DNA of 45,907 nt from positions 1 to 45,907 of the forward strand of contig NZ_JAEEAP010000018.1 of NCBI RefSeq assembly GCF_016103465.1, read 5' to 3'. Numbering within the stretch: position 1 is the first letter of the stretch; the number at the start of each line of letters is the position of its first letter. The notes below the pieces were generated by a model, which was not told where the DNA came from, ran no database searches, and worked only from the letters and a program-made list of their open reading frames with translations. Source of the DNA: Streptomyces sabulosicollis. Lineage in GTDB: Bacteria > Actinomycetota > Actinomycetes > Streptomycetales > Streptomycetaceae. The position numbers were made by a program, and so were the translations under genes. Shown one piece after another: positions 26,058 through 36,285 of the stretch.

Positions 26058-26815
26058 CCACCGCCTTCACCCCGCCCGGCCCCGGCTCCCCGACCGAGGC
26101 GCACCTGCTGCTCGTCGAGGACGACGAGGTGATCCGCAATACGGTGCGGATGGCCCTGGAGCGGTACGGCTTCACCGTGTCCACCGCGGGCGACGGTCTC
26201 ACCGGGCTGGAGATCTTCCGGGAGAGACAGCCCGATCTGCTCCTGCTGGACGTGATGCTGCCCGAGCTGGACGGCATCGGACTGTGCCGCAGGGTCCGCG
26301 AGTTCAGCCTGGCGCCGATCCTGATGATGTCCGCGCGCGGTGACTCCCTCGACGTGGTCTCCGGTCTCGAGGCGGGCGCCGACGACTATGTGATCAAGCC
26401 GTGCGAGAGCGCGGTCCTGGTGGCCCGCATCCGCTCGCTGCTGCGCCGCGCCTCCTTCACTCCCGTGACCCGCGCCCCGCGCGCCGAGGCCCGCGGCGGG
26501 GCTCCGGAGGCGGACGGCGCGGCCGCGCCCGACACCCTCGTCTTCGGCGATCTGACCATCGACACCCGCGGTATGGAGGTGCGCCGCGCGGGCGAGCCGC
26601 TGGCCCTGACCCCGACCGAACTGCGGATGCTGCTGGAGTTCGCCGGCTCGCCCGGTGTGGTGCTGGAGCGCCGTACGCTGCTCAGCCGGGTCTGGGACCA
26701 CGCGTGGCAGGGCGACACCCGCGTGGTCGACCTCCATGTGCAGCGGCTGCGGGCCAAGATAGGCGCCGAACGGATCGAGACGGTCCGCGGCTTCGGCTAC
26801 AAGCTGCGGCGCTGA
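26054..26815 (+). CDS. OmpR-family response regulator, CseB-like
   Basis: DNA-binding response regulator, 253 aa. Receiver domain about 16-135: acidic pair VEDDE, phospho-acceptor Asp66 in LLLLDVMLP, Ser93 in ILMMSARG, Lys115 in VIKPC. The normal KPF after the Lys is KPC here (Cys117). Winged-helix domain about 165-250: LALTPTELRMLLEFAG and VWDHAWQGDTRVVDLHVQRL, ending GFGYKLRR. Overall text resembles CseB (SARGDSLDVVSGLEAGADDY). Coupled by overlap to the lipoprotein gene and 2 bp from the kinase gene. Targets probably include the downstream PBP-like gene; inferred from position only. Confidence 0.92.
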   Translation: MTTAFTPPGPGSPTEAHLLLVEDDEVIRNTVRMALERYGFTVSTAGDGLTGLEIFRERQPDLLLLDVMLPELDGIGLCRRVREFSLAPILMMSARGDSLDVVSGLEAGADDYVIKPCESAVLVARIRSLLRRASFTPVTRAPRAEARGGAPEADGAAAPDTLVFGDLTIDTRGMEVRRAGEPLALTPTELRMLLEFAGSPGVVLERRTLLSRVWDHAWQGDTRVVDLHVQRLRAKIGAERIETVRGFGYKLRR

Positions 26816-26817
26816 CG

Positions 26818-28176
26818 ATGACGCTGAGATGGCGAATCGTCGCCCTGGTGGCGGCGGCGACCTGTGCCGCCGCGGCCGCGGTGGGGGTGCTGGTGCACCA
26901 CGCCTCACGCGACCGCGAACTGTCCCAGGCGCGCGACGGGGCGCGGACCACGCTCGACCGCGCCGCGGTCATCTACGCCCGCACCGGCGGCGTCCAGGGC
27001 TCCGGCGCGGTACTGGACGCGCCCGGGATCCCCGGGGATCTGCGGCGCCTGGTGGACAAGGGCCATCAGGGCACCGAGTTCACCACCGGCCCGAACGGGC
27101 CCGCGATGTGGGCGGCCCGGCCCGCCGACGACCAAGTCCTGTCCGTACGCGTCGACATGAGCACCGCGATGCGCGACATCGGCGCGCTGGACACCAACAT
27201 CATCCTGGCCGGGCTGATGACCACCGCCGTGGTGCTGCCGCTGGGCGTGCTGACCGCCGAGCGGATGAGCCGGCGGCTGCGGCTGGCGGCGGCCACCGCG
27301 CGGCGGATCGCGGCCGGGGACCTGGACGCCCGGATCTCCCCCGCCACCCGTCCGCACGACGAGATCGCCGAGATCTCCGGGGCCGTGGACTCGATGGCCG
27401 CCGCGCTGCAGGAGCGGCTGCTCGACGAGCAGCGGTTCACCGCCGATGTGGCGCATGAGCTGCGCACTCCGCTGATGGGCCTGGTCACCGCGGCCGAGCT
27501 GCTCCCGCCGGGCGAGGCGGCGGGGTATGTGCGCGACCGGGTGCGGGTCTTGAGCACCCTGGTCGAGGATCTGCTGGAGATCTCCCGGCTGGACGCGGGC
27601 GCTGAGGAGGCCGATCTGTCCCCCTGTCCCCTGGGTCCGGTGCTCGAGGAGGCCATCGCGGGCACCGGGCTGTCGGCGCGGCTGCGGACCGGCCCGGCGG
27701 AGGACCCCGGGCGGGAGGACCGCGCGGACACCGGGCAGGAGGACCGCGCGGACACCGAGCGGGAGGACCACGCGGACCCCGGGCGGCGGGACGCCGCGGA
27801 CGGCCCGAAGGTGTGGACGGACCCCCGGCGGCTGACCCGTATCGTCGCCAACCTCGTGGTCAACGCCCACCGCCACGGCCGCGAACCGGTCGAGGTGACG
27901 GTGGCGGCGGACGGCCGGACCGTGACGGTCCGCGACCACGGCACCGGCTTCCCGGACGATCTGCTGGAGAAGGGCCCGCAGCGGTTCCGCACCGGGGTCC
28001 GGGAGCGGGGCCGGGGCCATGGTCTCGGGCTGACCATCGCGGCCGGCCAGGCACAGGTCATCGGCGCCACGCTGGAGTTCGGCAACGCACCGGACGGCGG
28101 CGCGGTCGCCACCCTGCGCCTGCCCGAACGGCCCGAGCAGCCCGAACGGCCGGAGCCCGGACCGATACACGGCTGA
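26818..28176 (+). CDS. Sensor histidine kinase, CseC-like
   Basis: Membrane sensor kinase, 452 aa. Two membrane spans (about 7-25 and 125-147) bracket a ~100-residue external sensor; HAMP about 148-200; DHp with VAHELRTPLMG (phospho-His213); ATPase with N box RIVANLVVNAHRHG, G1 VRDHGTGFPDD and G2 GRGHGLGLTIA. Between DHp and the N box sits an acidic in-frame tandem repeat (residues about 300-331), unusual for this fold. Starts 2 bp after the response-regulator stop. Cognate partner of that regulator; signal unknown, envelope stress by analogy with CseC. Confidence 0.92.
   Translation: MTLRWRIVALVAAATCAAAAAVGVLVHHASRDRELSQARDGARTTLDRAAVIYARTGGVQGSGAVLDAPGIPGDLRRLVDKGHQGTEFTTGPNGPAMWAARPADDQVLSVRVDMSTAMRDIGALDTNIILAGLMTTAVVLPLGVLTAERMSRRLRLAAATARRIAAGDLDARISPATRPHDEIAEISGAVDSMAAALQERLLDEQRFTADVAHELRTPLMGLVTAAELLPPGEAAGYVRDRVRVLSTLVEDLLEISRLDAGAEEADLSPCPLGPVLEEAIAGTGLSARLRTGPAEDPGREDRADTGQEDRADTEREDHADPGRRDAADGPKVWTDPRRLTRIVANLVVNAHRHGREPVEVTVAADGRTVTVRDHGTGFPDDLLEKGPQRFRTGVRERGRGHGLGLTIAAGQAQVIGATLEFGNAPDGGAVATLRLPERPEQPERPEPGPIHG
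27700..27810 (+). repeat. 24-bp tandem repeat inside kinase gene
   Basis: Units at 27715-27738, 27739-27762, 27763-27786 and a diverged one at 27787-27810, preceded by a 15-bp partial unit. They encode EDRADTGQ, EDRADTER, EDHADPGR, RDAADGPK. Copy number may vary between strains without breaking the frame. Confidence 0.9.
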
Positions 28177-28314
28177 TACACCGTCGAGCGGAAGTCGAGA
28201 CCCGGCCGAGCCCCCGCCGAGACCGCCCGTTGCGGTTCCGAAGACCTTCGCTGAGGAGGATGGCGCCGACCCGCGCGAAACCTCGCGGCGGGGATCGACG
28301 GAGGAGCAATCGGC

Positions 28315-30219
28315 ATGGCAGGTCCCCTGACGGCACTACGCGTACGGTTCACACCGGACTCGGAGCAGACGCCGCGGGACACCAGACCCCCGGGCCGGCG
28401 GCGCGGAGCGAACGGAAGGCGGAAGCGGACCGGCATCCGGCGGTTCTTCACCTGGCGGAAGCTGCTCGCCTATGTGGCCGGTCTGTGCGCGCTGCTGATC
28501 GGGGCGTTCACGGTGCTCTACTACTCCATCGACATCCCCAGGGCCAACGCCCAGGCGAAGGCGCAGAGCAACGTCTACAAGTTCAGCGACGGCACGATCC
28601 TCGCCCGCACCGGGGAGATCAACCGTGAGATGGTCACCCTCGACCGGGTGCCCACCGGTGTGCAGCACGCGTTCGTGGCGGCCGAGAACAAGTCGTTCTA
28701 CAAGGACTCCGGCGTGGACCCGATGGGCATCCTGCGGGGTCTGGTCAACACCGTGGCAGGCAAGGGCACCCAGGGCGGCTCGACCATTACCCAGCAGTAC
28801 GTCAAGAACTACTACCTGAGCCAGGAGCAGACCGCCACCCGCAAGATCAAGGAGCTGGTGATCTCCCTCAAGGTAGACCAGCGCAACTCCAAGGAGGACA
28901 TCCTCGCGGGGTATCTGAACACCAGCTACTTCGGCCGCGTCGCCTACGGCGTCCAGGCCGCCGCCCGCGCGTACTACGCCAAGGACGTGGACGACCTCAC
29001 CGTCGAGGAGGGCGCGTATCTGGCGGCGCTGGTGCAGGCGCCCAGCCAGTACGACTGGGCCGTCGCGAGCCCCAAGGCGAAGCGCCTGGTCACCCAGCGC
29101 TGGAACTATGTGCTGGACAACATGGTCGACATGCACTGGCTGGACCCCGCGCAGCGCAAGGGGATGCGCTTCCCCGTACCGGTGGCCCCCGAGCCCGCCC
29201 CCGGTCTCGACGGCCAGGCCGGCTATCTCGTGGACGCGGCCCGCAACGAGCTGATCTCCTCGGGCGTGAGCGAGCAGGAACTCGCCGCGGGCGGCTGGAC
29301 CATCACCCTCACCATCGATCCGGCCAAACAGCGAGTGCTGGAGGAGACGATGCGCCAGGGCCTGGACGGGTCGGCCAAGGGCAAGCGGGCCCGCGCGGAC
29401 GCCGCCGCCACCCAGGGCGGCGCGGTCTCGCTGGACCCGGAGAACGGGCGGATCCTCGCGCTCTACGGCGGCCGGGACTACACCCGGCACTATCTGTCCA
29501 ACGCGACCCGCGGCGACTACCAGGTGGGCCCCGTCTTCGAACCGGTCACCGCCGCCTCGTCCCTGGACGCCAAGATGCGGAACGGCCCCACCGCCGGCGG
29601 GTTGCCGGAGGTCAAGCGCACGGCCGGGGCCCTGGGCATGGACACCGACGGCGGCGGCTTCGACACCAAGGAGTCGGTCGGGCTGGGGCTGATGGGCGCG
29701 AGCCCGCTGAAGATGGCCGGTGTCTACGCCTCGTTCGACCACCAGGGCAAGCGGGTCACCCCGAGCATCGTGAAGTCCGCGCGGCGCGGCGACGAGACGG
29801 CCGGGCCGCCGGAGGCGGTGGGCGACCAGGCGATCGCCCCCGCCGCCGCCCAGTTGATCACCCGGAGCCTCATCGAGGACGGCGGAACGACCGCGGCACG
29901 TGCCGTCAAACGGCCCGCGGCGGGCAAGGGCGGGGTCTCCGACGACAAGAGGGCGGCCTGGTACGTCGGTTACACCCCGGACCTGGTCACCGCGATCGCC
30001 CTCTTCGGCGAGGACGCCGAGAAGCGGAAGCAGATCCCCTTGAAGAACGCCAGTGTCCAGCGGGTCGCCGACCTCTGGAGCGGCTACACCGACCGGGCGC
30101 TGGGCGACGCGCCCCCGGCCTGGTTCGAGTTCGGCCCCGGGGCGGGGGCGGTCCCGGTCCCGACCGAGACGGTCCCGGCCAAGCAGGTCCCGAGCGGGAC
30201 GGGGCCTACCGCACGGTGA
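28315..30219 (+). CDS. Class A PBP-like glycosyltransferase with degenerate transpeptidase
   Basis: Membrane peptidoglycan glycosyltransferase, 634 aa. Basic cytoplasmic N-terminus, one membrane span about 49-71, then GT51 domain about 85-270 with AAENKSFYKDSGVD (catalytic Glu124), GGSTITQQYVKN, RKIKE (Glu181) and ILAGYLNTSYFG. The C-terminal transpeptidase-like region is clearly homologous but broken: the SxxK site is GPVFEP (Pro406, Glu409), the stretch holding SxN is largely deleted (K416-L440 region), and KTGT is KGGV in GKGGVSDDKRAAWYVGYTP. It should therefore polymerise glycan but not cross-link or bind beta-lactams. GGAGGAG precedes the ATG, 138 bp after the kinase gene; overlaps the convergent small gene by 14 bp. 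Confidence 0.85.
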   Translation: MAGPLTALRVRFTPDSEQTPRDTRPPGRRRGANGRRKRTGIRRFFTWRKLLAYVAGLCALLIGAFTVLYYSIDIPRANAQAKAQSNVYKFSDGTILARTGEINREMVTLDRVPTGVQHAFVAAENKSFYKDSGVDPMGILRGLVNTVAGKGTQGGSTITQQYVKNYYLSQEQTATRKIKELVISLKVDQRNSKEDILAGYLNTSYFGRVAYGVQAAARAYYAKDVDDLTVEEGAYLAALVQAPSQYDWAVASPKAKRLVTQRWNYVLDNMVDMHWLDPAQRKGMRFPVPVAPEPAPGLDGQAGYLVDAARNELISSGVSEQELAAGGWTITLTIDPAKQRVLEETMRQGLDGSAKGKRARADAAATQGGAVSLDPENGRILALYGGRDYTRHYLSNATRGDYQVGPVFEPVTAASSLDAKMRNGPTAGGLPEVKRTAGALGMDTDGGGFDTKESVGLGLMGASPLKMAGVYASFDHQGKRVTPSIVKSARRGDETAGPPEAVGDQAIAPAAAQLITRSLIEDGGTTAARAVKRPAAGKGGVSDDKRAAWYVGYTPDLVTAIALFGEDAEKRKQIPLKNASVQRVADLWSGYTDRALGDAPPAWFEFGPGAGAVPVPTETVPAKQVPSGTGPTAR

Positions 30220-30555
30220 GGGCGGCGGCGAAGCCGCCGGCCAGGGCCGCCGCCCCGAGGAGGCAGCCCAGGAGCAGTCGGCGGCGCAGCGTGCGGTAGA
30301 CCTCCTGGTACTCCGCCCGCAGCTCCTCGCAGCGCCGCACCACCGAGCGCAGGGTCTGCTCGGTGACGGCCAGCTGGTCCTGGACGTAGACCCGTTCGAC
30401 CTCCGCCCGCTGGGCGGAGGTCAGCCAGTCGAGCCGTCCGGTGAGGAGGCGGGCCCGCTCCCGGGCCGCGTCCCGCTCGCCCTGCAGCAGCAGATAGCCC
30501 TCGATCTGGTTGATTCCGGCGGCGATACCGGGGGGCTGGGCGGCTTTGGCCATGC

Positions 30556-30559
<4 letters not shown>
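30206..30559 (-). CDS. Small coiled-coil, C-tail-anchored protein
   Basis: Unrecognised 117-aa protein: a long, charged helical/coiled-coil segment (residues about 18-90, for example [20 protein letters not shown]) and a C-terminal membrane span ([20 protein letters not shown]). The GTG start overlaps the ctaD stop (GTGA) with AGGAGA upstream, so it is translationally coupled to ctaD; an ATG two codons later is also possible. Context suggests an accessory or assembly protein of this oxidase, but no family was recognised. Confidence 0.72.
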
Positions 30560-32220
<1,661 letters not shown>

Positions 32221-32227
32221 GACCGCT

Positions 32228-32317
32228 AGGTGTCCGGCACCCCGTGGATCGTCACTCCGACAGCGGATCAGGATTGTCCGCCGCGGGGTGTGATGATCTG
32301 CGGTGTGCCGGACACCT
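32228..32317. promoter_or_regulatory. 13-bp inverted repeat framing a divergent promoter region
   Basis: AGGTGTCCGGCAC (32228-32240) and its exact reverse complement GTGCCGGACACCT (32305-32317). Each arm ends exactly 7 bp from the start codon of the gene it faces (ctaD and the ECF sigma gene). Neither gene has a good Shine-Dalgarno, so the element sits where ribosome binding would occur. Confidence 0.8.
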
Positions 32318-32324
32318 TCGGATC

Positions 32325-32912
32325 ATGAGCACCGACGACGCCTTCGACGCCGCCTACCGTGAGCATTACTGGGCGGTCAGCCGCTTCGTGGCACGGCGGC
32401 TGGACGACCAGGCATGGGAGGTCGAGGAAGTGGTCGCCGAGGTCTTCGCGGTGGCCTGGCGGCGCCGGTCCGAACTGCCCGAGTCACCCCTGCCGTGGCT
32501 GTACGGGGTGGCCCGGCACTGCCTGGCCAACACGGTGCGCGGCAAGGGCCGTTACCGCAGGCTGCTGCTCAAGCTGGGTCACCACGAGGCGACGCGTGAC
32601 GGGCGCACCGTGGCGAGTCCGGACGCGGAGCGGCCGGGCTCCTGGGTGCTGGAGGCGCTGTCCCGGCTGGCCGAGGCCGACCAGGAGGTACTGCGGCTGA
32701 CGGCGTGGGAGGAGCTGACCGTCGAGGAACTCGGCACCGTGCTGGGGTGCGGCCGGTCCGCCGCGGCGATGCGGCTGCACCGGGCGCGGCGGAGGCTGCG
32801 GGAGCAGATAGCGACCCTGCGCCGGGACGACCGGGTCTCGCTGGGGTGCACGAGCGGCAAGGGCGACAGGACCCAGAGAGCTGACAGGGCCGACAAGGAT
32901 GGACAGGCATGA
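32325..32912 (+). CDS. ECF sigma factor
   Basis: Sigma-70 family extracytoplasmic-function factor, 195 aa. Region 2: AYREHYWAVSRFVARRLDD, WEVEEVVAEVFAVAWRRRSE, LPWLYGVARHCLANTV; region 4: LAEADQEVLRLTAWEELTVE and LGCGRSAAAMRLHRARRRLR. The C-terminal tail is basic/acidic low complexity. ATG at 32325 chosen because it begins the sigma domain; the preceding sequence has no clear Shine-Dalgarno. Overlaps the next gene by 4 bp (ATGA), which likely encodes its anti-sigma partner. Confidence 0.9.
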   Translation: MSTDDAFDAAYREHYWAVSRFVARRLDDQAWEVEEVVAEVFAVAWRRRSELPESPLPWLYGVARHCLANTVRGKGRYRRLLLKLGHHEATRDGRTVASPDAERPGSWVLEALSRLAEADQEVLRLTAWEELTVEELGTVLGCGRSAAAMRLHRARRRLREQIATLRRDDRVSLGCTSGKGDRTQRADRADKDGQA

Positions 32913-33889
32913 CCGACGAACTGGATCTGCTCCGCGAGGCCGACCCCGTGTCCGCCGACACCGGCCCCTGGCGGGACCGGCCGCTGGACGCGCGGGCCGA
33001 GTTGCTACTGCGGCGGCTGCCGTCCCGGGACCGGGGGCGCCGTACCGTCCGACGCGTGGTCTGGAGCCTGGAGGCCGTGGCGGCCGCGACGATCCTCGCC
33101 CTCGCGCTGACCGTCTCGGGCACCGGCTCCCCCTCCGCCGTGGCCGCGCCCAGACCGCTGCCGCTGGTGGCGCACGCCTCCCGGGCGGACGTATCGCTCG
33201 CCGAGATCGCCCGGCGGACGCGGGCGGCGGCCGAGGAGTCCCCGGGGAAGAGCGAGCGGGGCAGCCATGTCCAGACCTGGGCGCTGAGCATGAAGTCGGG
33301 CGAGGATGCGGTGATGCTGCCCCGGGAGTCGCTGACCCGCTGGAACGCGGACGGCAGCGGTTCCACGCTGGAGGTGGCCACCGATCCGCGCCATCCGGGC
33401 CGCCCGGTGATCGAGGACGGTCCCCCGCCGCGCACGGTCCACGACGGCAAGGTGCTGAGCGAGGAGCACTATCCGCCCGGGATCAACGGCGCCAACATGG
33501 ACTACTTCGAGGAGCCCCCGGCCGGTGCCCCGGCGCTGCGCGCGTATCTCGCCGTCTGGTCCCCGGGCGCCGACCGCGACCCGGCGGAGCTGCTCCCGGC
33601 CATCCGGACCTTCCTCACGGTGTGGACCCCGGGGCCGCGCCAGCGGGCGGGCATCGTCACCCTGCTGTCCGGGATCGAGGGGATCCGCCCGGCGGGCAAG
33701 GTCACCGACCGGCTCGGCCGGGAGGGGCAGGGATTCCGGTTCACCGGCACCCCCGGGAGCCGTTACCTGATCGTCCTCGATCCGGACGACGGCGGGGTGC
33801 TGGACATCGAGGAGACCTTCATCCGGGACGATCCCGAGTACCGGGTGAAGGCGGGCGATGTGATGTCCTACACGGCCTACCTCTCCTGA
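32909..33889 (+). CDS. CU044_5270-family putative anti-sigma protein
   Basis: 326-aa membrane protein: cytoplasmic N-terminus of about 50 residues, one span (about 52-70, EAVAAATILALALTVSG) and a large external domain with motifs such as LRAYLAVWSPGAD, LLSGIEGIRPAGKVTDRLGR and LIVLDPDDGGVLDIEE. This layout and the ATGA overlap with the sigma gene are typical of the CU044_5270 family that follows ECF sigma genes in actinobacteria. Likely senses an external signal and restrains the sigma factor; no zinc-binding HxxxCxxC motif is present, so it is not a ZAS-type anti-sigma. Confidence 0.78.
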   Translation: MTDELDLLREADPVSADTGPWRDRPLDARAELLLRRLPSRDRGRRTVRRVVWSLEAVAAATILALALTVSGTGSPSAVAAPRPLPLVAHASRADVSLAEIARRTRAAAEESPGKSERGSHVQTWALSMKSGEDAVMLPRESLTRWNADGSGSTLEVATDPRHPGRPVIEDGPPPRTVHDGKVLSEEHYPPGINGANMDYFEEPPAGAPALRAYLAVWSPGADRDPAELLPAIRTFLTVWTPGPRQRAGIVTLLSGIEGIRPAGKVTDRLGREGQGFRFTGTPGSRYLIVLDPDDGGVLDIEETFIRDDPEYRVKAGDVMSYTAYLS

Positions 33890-33943
33890 CCACCGGCCAC
33901 GGCGGGAGGGAGGCGGACGGGGTACAGGTGGCCCGGTCGGGCG

Positions 33944-34732
33944 TCAGGCGTCCTCCCGCTGGCAGTGGGGGCACCACAGGCTGGTCCGCCCGGAGATCCG
34001 GCCGCGGCGCAGCGGATTGCCGCAGCGGGGGCAGTGCGGGTCCGGATCGTCGCGCCGCCCGGTGAGCCAGTCCGGGTCGTCCGGCACCCGCCCCGCGCGC
34101 ACCGAGGCGCGCAGCACCTCGCGCATGACGGTGTGGAGCCGGTCGCGCTCGTCGTCGGTCAGCGCGTTCACCGGCCGGCGCGGATGGATCCGGGCCCGCC
34201 ACAGGATCTCGTCGCCGAGCAGATTGCCGAGCCCGGCGATCACGGCCTGGTCGGTCAGCGTGGCCTTGACGCGTCCGCGCCGCCCCTCCAGCAGCCGGTC
34301 CAGATCGGCCCGGCCGAGGGAGAGCGCGTCCGGGCCCTGGTCGCCGATGATCCGGTCGATGTCGTCGTCGGTGGCGGCGAGCCAGATGCCCTGGAGTTTG
34401 CGCTGGTCCTCGTAGCCGAGGCGGTGGCCGTCGTCGAGGTCGAAGGCGACGCGCTGGAACCGGCCGGCCGGTTCGGAGTCCGCCCCGCAGACCAGCCGCC
34501 CGGTCATGCCGAAGTGGAGCACCACCGTGGGCCCGTCGGTGGGGGCGATCAGCCACTTGCCGTGGCGGCGCGGTGTTCCGAAGCGGCGGCCCTTGAGGTC
34601 GCGCTTCAGCCGTTGCGCGGTCACCCCGTGCAGCACCCCCGGATCGGCCACCTCCGCCCGCTCGACGCGGTGGCCCCGCGCGCAGGAGGCGAGCGTCCGC
34701 CGGAACCCCTCGACGTCCGGAAGCTCGGGCAT
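33944..34732 (-). CDS. Fpg/Nei-family DNA glycosylase
   Basis: Base-excision repair enzyme removing oxidised bases and nicking the abasic site, 262 aa. MPELPDVEGF provides the catalytic N-terminal Pro2 and Glu3; Lys59 in RRHGKWLI; helix-two-turn-helix ADQAVIAGLGN-like TDQAVIAGLGNLLGDEILWR; C-terminal zinc finger CPRCGNPLRRGRISGRTSLW and CPHC. Slightly shorter than housekeeping MutM (about 285 aa), so probably a paralogue. Stand-alone gene. Confidence 0.92.
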   Translation of the reverse strand: MPELPDVEGFRRTLASCARGHRVERAEVADPGVLHGVTAQRLKRDLKGRRFGTPRRHGKWLIAPTDGPTVVLHFGMTGRLVCGADSEPAGRFQRVAFDLDDGHRLGYEDQRKLQGIWLAATDDDIDRIIGDQGPDALSLGRADLDRLLEGRRGRVKATLTDQAVIAGLGNLLGDEILWRARIHPRRPVNALTDDERDRLHTVMREVLRASVRAGRVPDDPDWLTGRRDDPDPHCPRCGNPLRRGRISGRTSLWCPHCQREDA

Positions 34733-34817
34733 AGCGTCAGGCTACGCCCGGGGCTTCCGTCGCGCGTCGTGGAGAGCGCCCCCGTTCGGGGGTCTTCATC
34801 AGATAAAGTACCGAATT

Positions 34818-35963
34818 ATGCAATTCATGCGTGCCGCCCCAGGGGGGAGCGGTCGCGGTCAGACGTTGTTCGCCATCGCACGGTGTCTGCCGTTCCTGGT
34901 CCTGGCGGCGGTGCTCAGCATTGAGCTCTCCCCCCTGCACACCCTCTACACCGGTCCCCTGCTCTCCCCGGCACCGGCGCTGGCGGCGGTGACCATGGGG
35001 CCGGTCGGCACCGGCGGGGTGGCGGTGCTGGCGGGCATGGTCAGCGTGATCACCGCCTTCCACAACGACGCCTGGGGCACCCCGCAGGTGTACACCAATC
35101 TGCTGGCCCTGCTGGTGGTGGCGGTGGCGAGCGTGGCGACCAGCGCGGTGCGGATGCGCCGGGACCGCGAGCTGGCCCATGTCCGCCGGATCGCCGAGGT
35201 GTCCCAGAACGTGGTGCTGCGGCCGCTGCCCGCCCGGATGGGCGTGGTGAACACCGCCAGCGTCTATATGGCGGCCGAGCGCGGTGCGCAGATCGGCGGG
35301 GACCTCTACGAGGCGATGTGCACCCGCTACGGGGTGCGGCTGATCGTCGGCGATGTACGGGGAAAAGGGCTGGCCGCGGTGCGGTCCGCCGCGGCCGTCG
35401 TGGGCGCCTTCCGGGAGGCGGTGCACTACGAGCGGGAGCTCGCCGAGGTGATGCACCGCTGCGCGGCCGCGCTGGCGCGTGAGTACGAGCTGCTGGACCG
35501 CTCCCAGCTCCAGGACCCGCGGGAACTGGAGGAGCAGTTCGTCACCGTGCTCCTCGCCCAGGTGACGGACGAGTGGATGGTCCAGCTGATCAACCGCGGC
35601 CATCCGCCGCCCCTGGTGATGCGCGGGCACGAGGTGCGCTCCCTGGACCCGGCGCGCCCGCTGCCGCCGCTCGGCCTCGAGGAGTTCCTCAGCCCTCCCG
35701 CGATAGACGTCGAGACCTATCCGTTCCTGCCCGGTGACCGGCTGTTGCTGCACACCGACGGGGTGGTCGAGGCCCGCAACCACTGCAACGAGTTCTTTCC
35801 GCTGCACCGGACCATGGAGACGCTGGAGGGCGCCACCCCGTCCGAGTACCTGGACCGGCTGCGCCACGCGCTGGTCCGGCACGCCGAGGGACGGCTGGCG
35901 GACGACGCGGCCATGGTCCTCGTCGAGCGGGCCATCGGCGGCGCGGGGCGGCCGCTCCGCTGA
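34818..35963 (+). CDS. Membrane PP2C-type (SpoIIE) phosphatase
   Basis: Ser/Thr phosphatase of the RsbU/SpoIIE class, 381 aa, without PAS or GAF domain. N-terminus carries about three membrane spans (CLPFLVLAAVLSIEL, LAAVTMGPVGTGGVAVLAGM, TNLLALLVVAVASVATSAV), then a linker helix and the phosphatase domain about 150-375: GAQIGGDLYEA, LIVGDVRGKGLAAVRSAAAV, LINRGHPPPLV, LLLHTDGVVEARN and LADDAAMVLVE hold the metal-binding Asp residues. ATG at 34818 has no clear Shine-Dalgarno. Usually such enzymes dephosphorylate STAS antagonists; the STAS gene at 17 kb is too far to link. Confidence 0.88.
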   Translation: MQFMRAAPGGSGRGQTLFAIARCLPFLVLAAVLSIELSPLHTLYTGPLLSPAPALAAVTMGPVGTGGVAVLAGMVSVITAFHNDAWGTPQVYTNLLALLVVAVASVATSAVRMRRDRELAHVRRIAEVSQNVVLRPLPARMGVVNTASVYMAAERGAQIGGDLYEAMCTRYGVRLIVGDVRGKGLAAVRSAAAVVGAFREAVHYERELAEVMHRCAAALAREYELLDRSQLQDPRELEEQFVTVLLAQVTDEWMVQLINRGHPPPLVMRGHEVRSLDPARPLPPLGLEEFLSPPAIDVETYPFLPGDRLLLHTDGVVEARNHCNEFFPLHRTMETLEGATPSEYLDRLRHALVRHAEGRLADDAAMVLVERAIGGAGRPLR

Positions 35964-36285
35964 GCGGTTCCCTCCGCGCGCCGGATCCCGCTCCGAGCCG
36001 CGTCCGCCACGGCGCCGTACATCCGCCGTACCGTCGGCCGGTGTTGGCCACCTCGGCATGGGTTGACGCCCTCGCGGAGCGCGACGACACTGTCAGGGAC
36101 GGTCACGATTGTCAGCGCCCACCGTGCGGAACCCCCGCTCAGGTGGGTCATCGGCCCCGGCTCGTTGACAGGCAACCCTTCTCCCGCGACGGGGTGCCCC
36201 CGGGTGACGACCAGGTTCCGTCGGCGTGGACGGGACAAGCGCGGTCTCGCTGCCTCGCGAGCCCCCGATGATGGGATCGGTGGAG
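35964..36285. other. Gap with no supported gene (322 bp)
   Basis: Open frames here lack coding features and are shadows. It contains short repeats of TGTCAG and a TTGACA at 36165-36170 without a convincing -10. It presumably carries the promoter for the leader peptide and GST-like gene downstream. Confidence 0.4.

Noticed and set aside
28315-30219. PBP-like gene as a frameshifted pseudogene
   Set aside because: The frame is continuous, the glycosyltransferase is intact and sequence around the lost motifs is still well formed, so point changes and a deletion in frame fit better than decay.
36165-36200. TTGACA at 36165-36170 as the promoter of the leader peptide
   Set aside because: No acceptable -10 hexamer occurs at 16-19 bp downstream.
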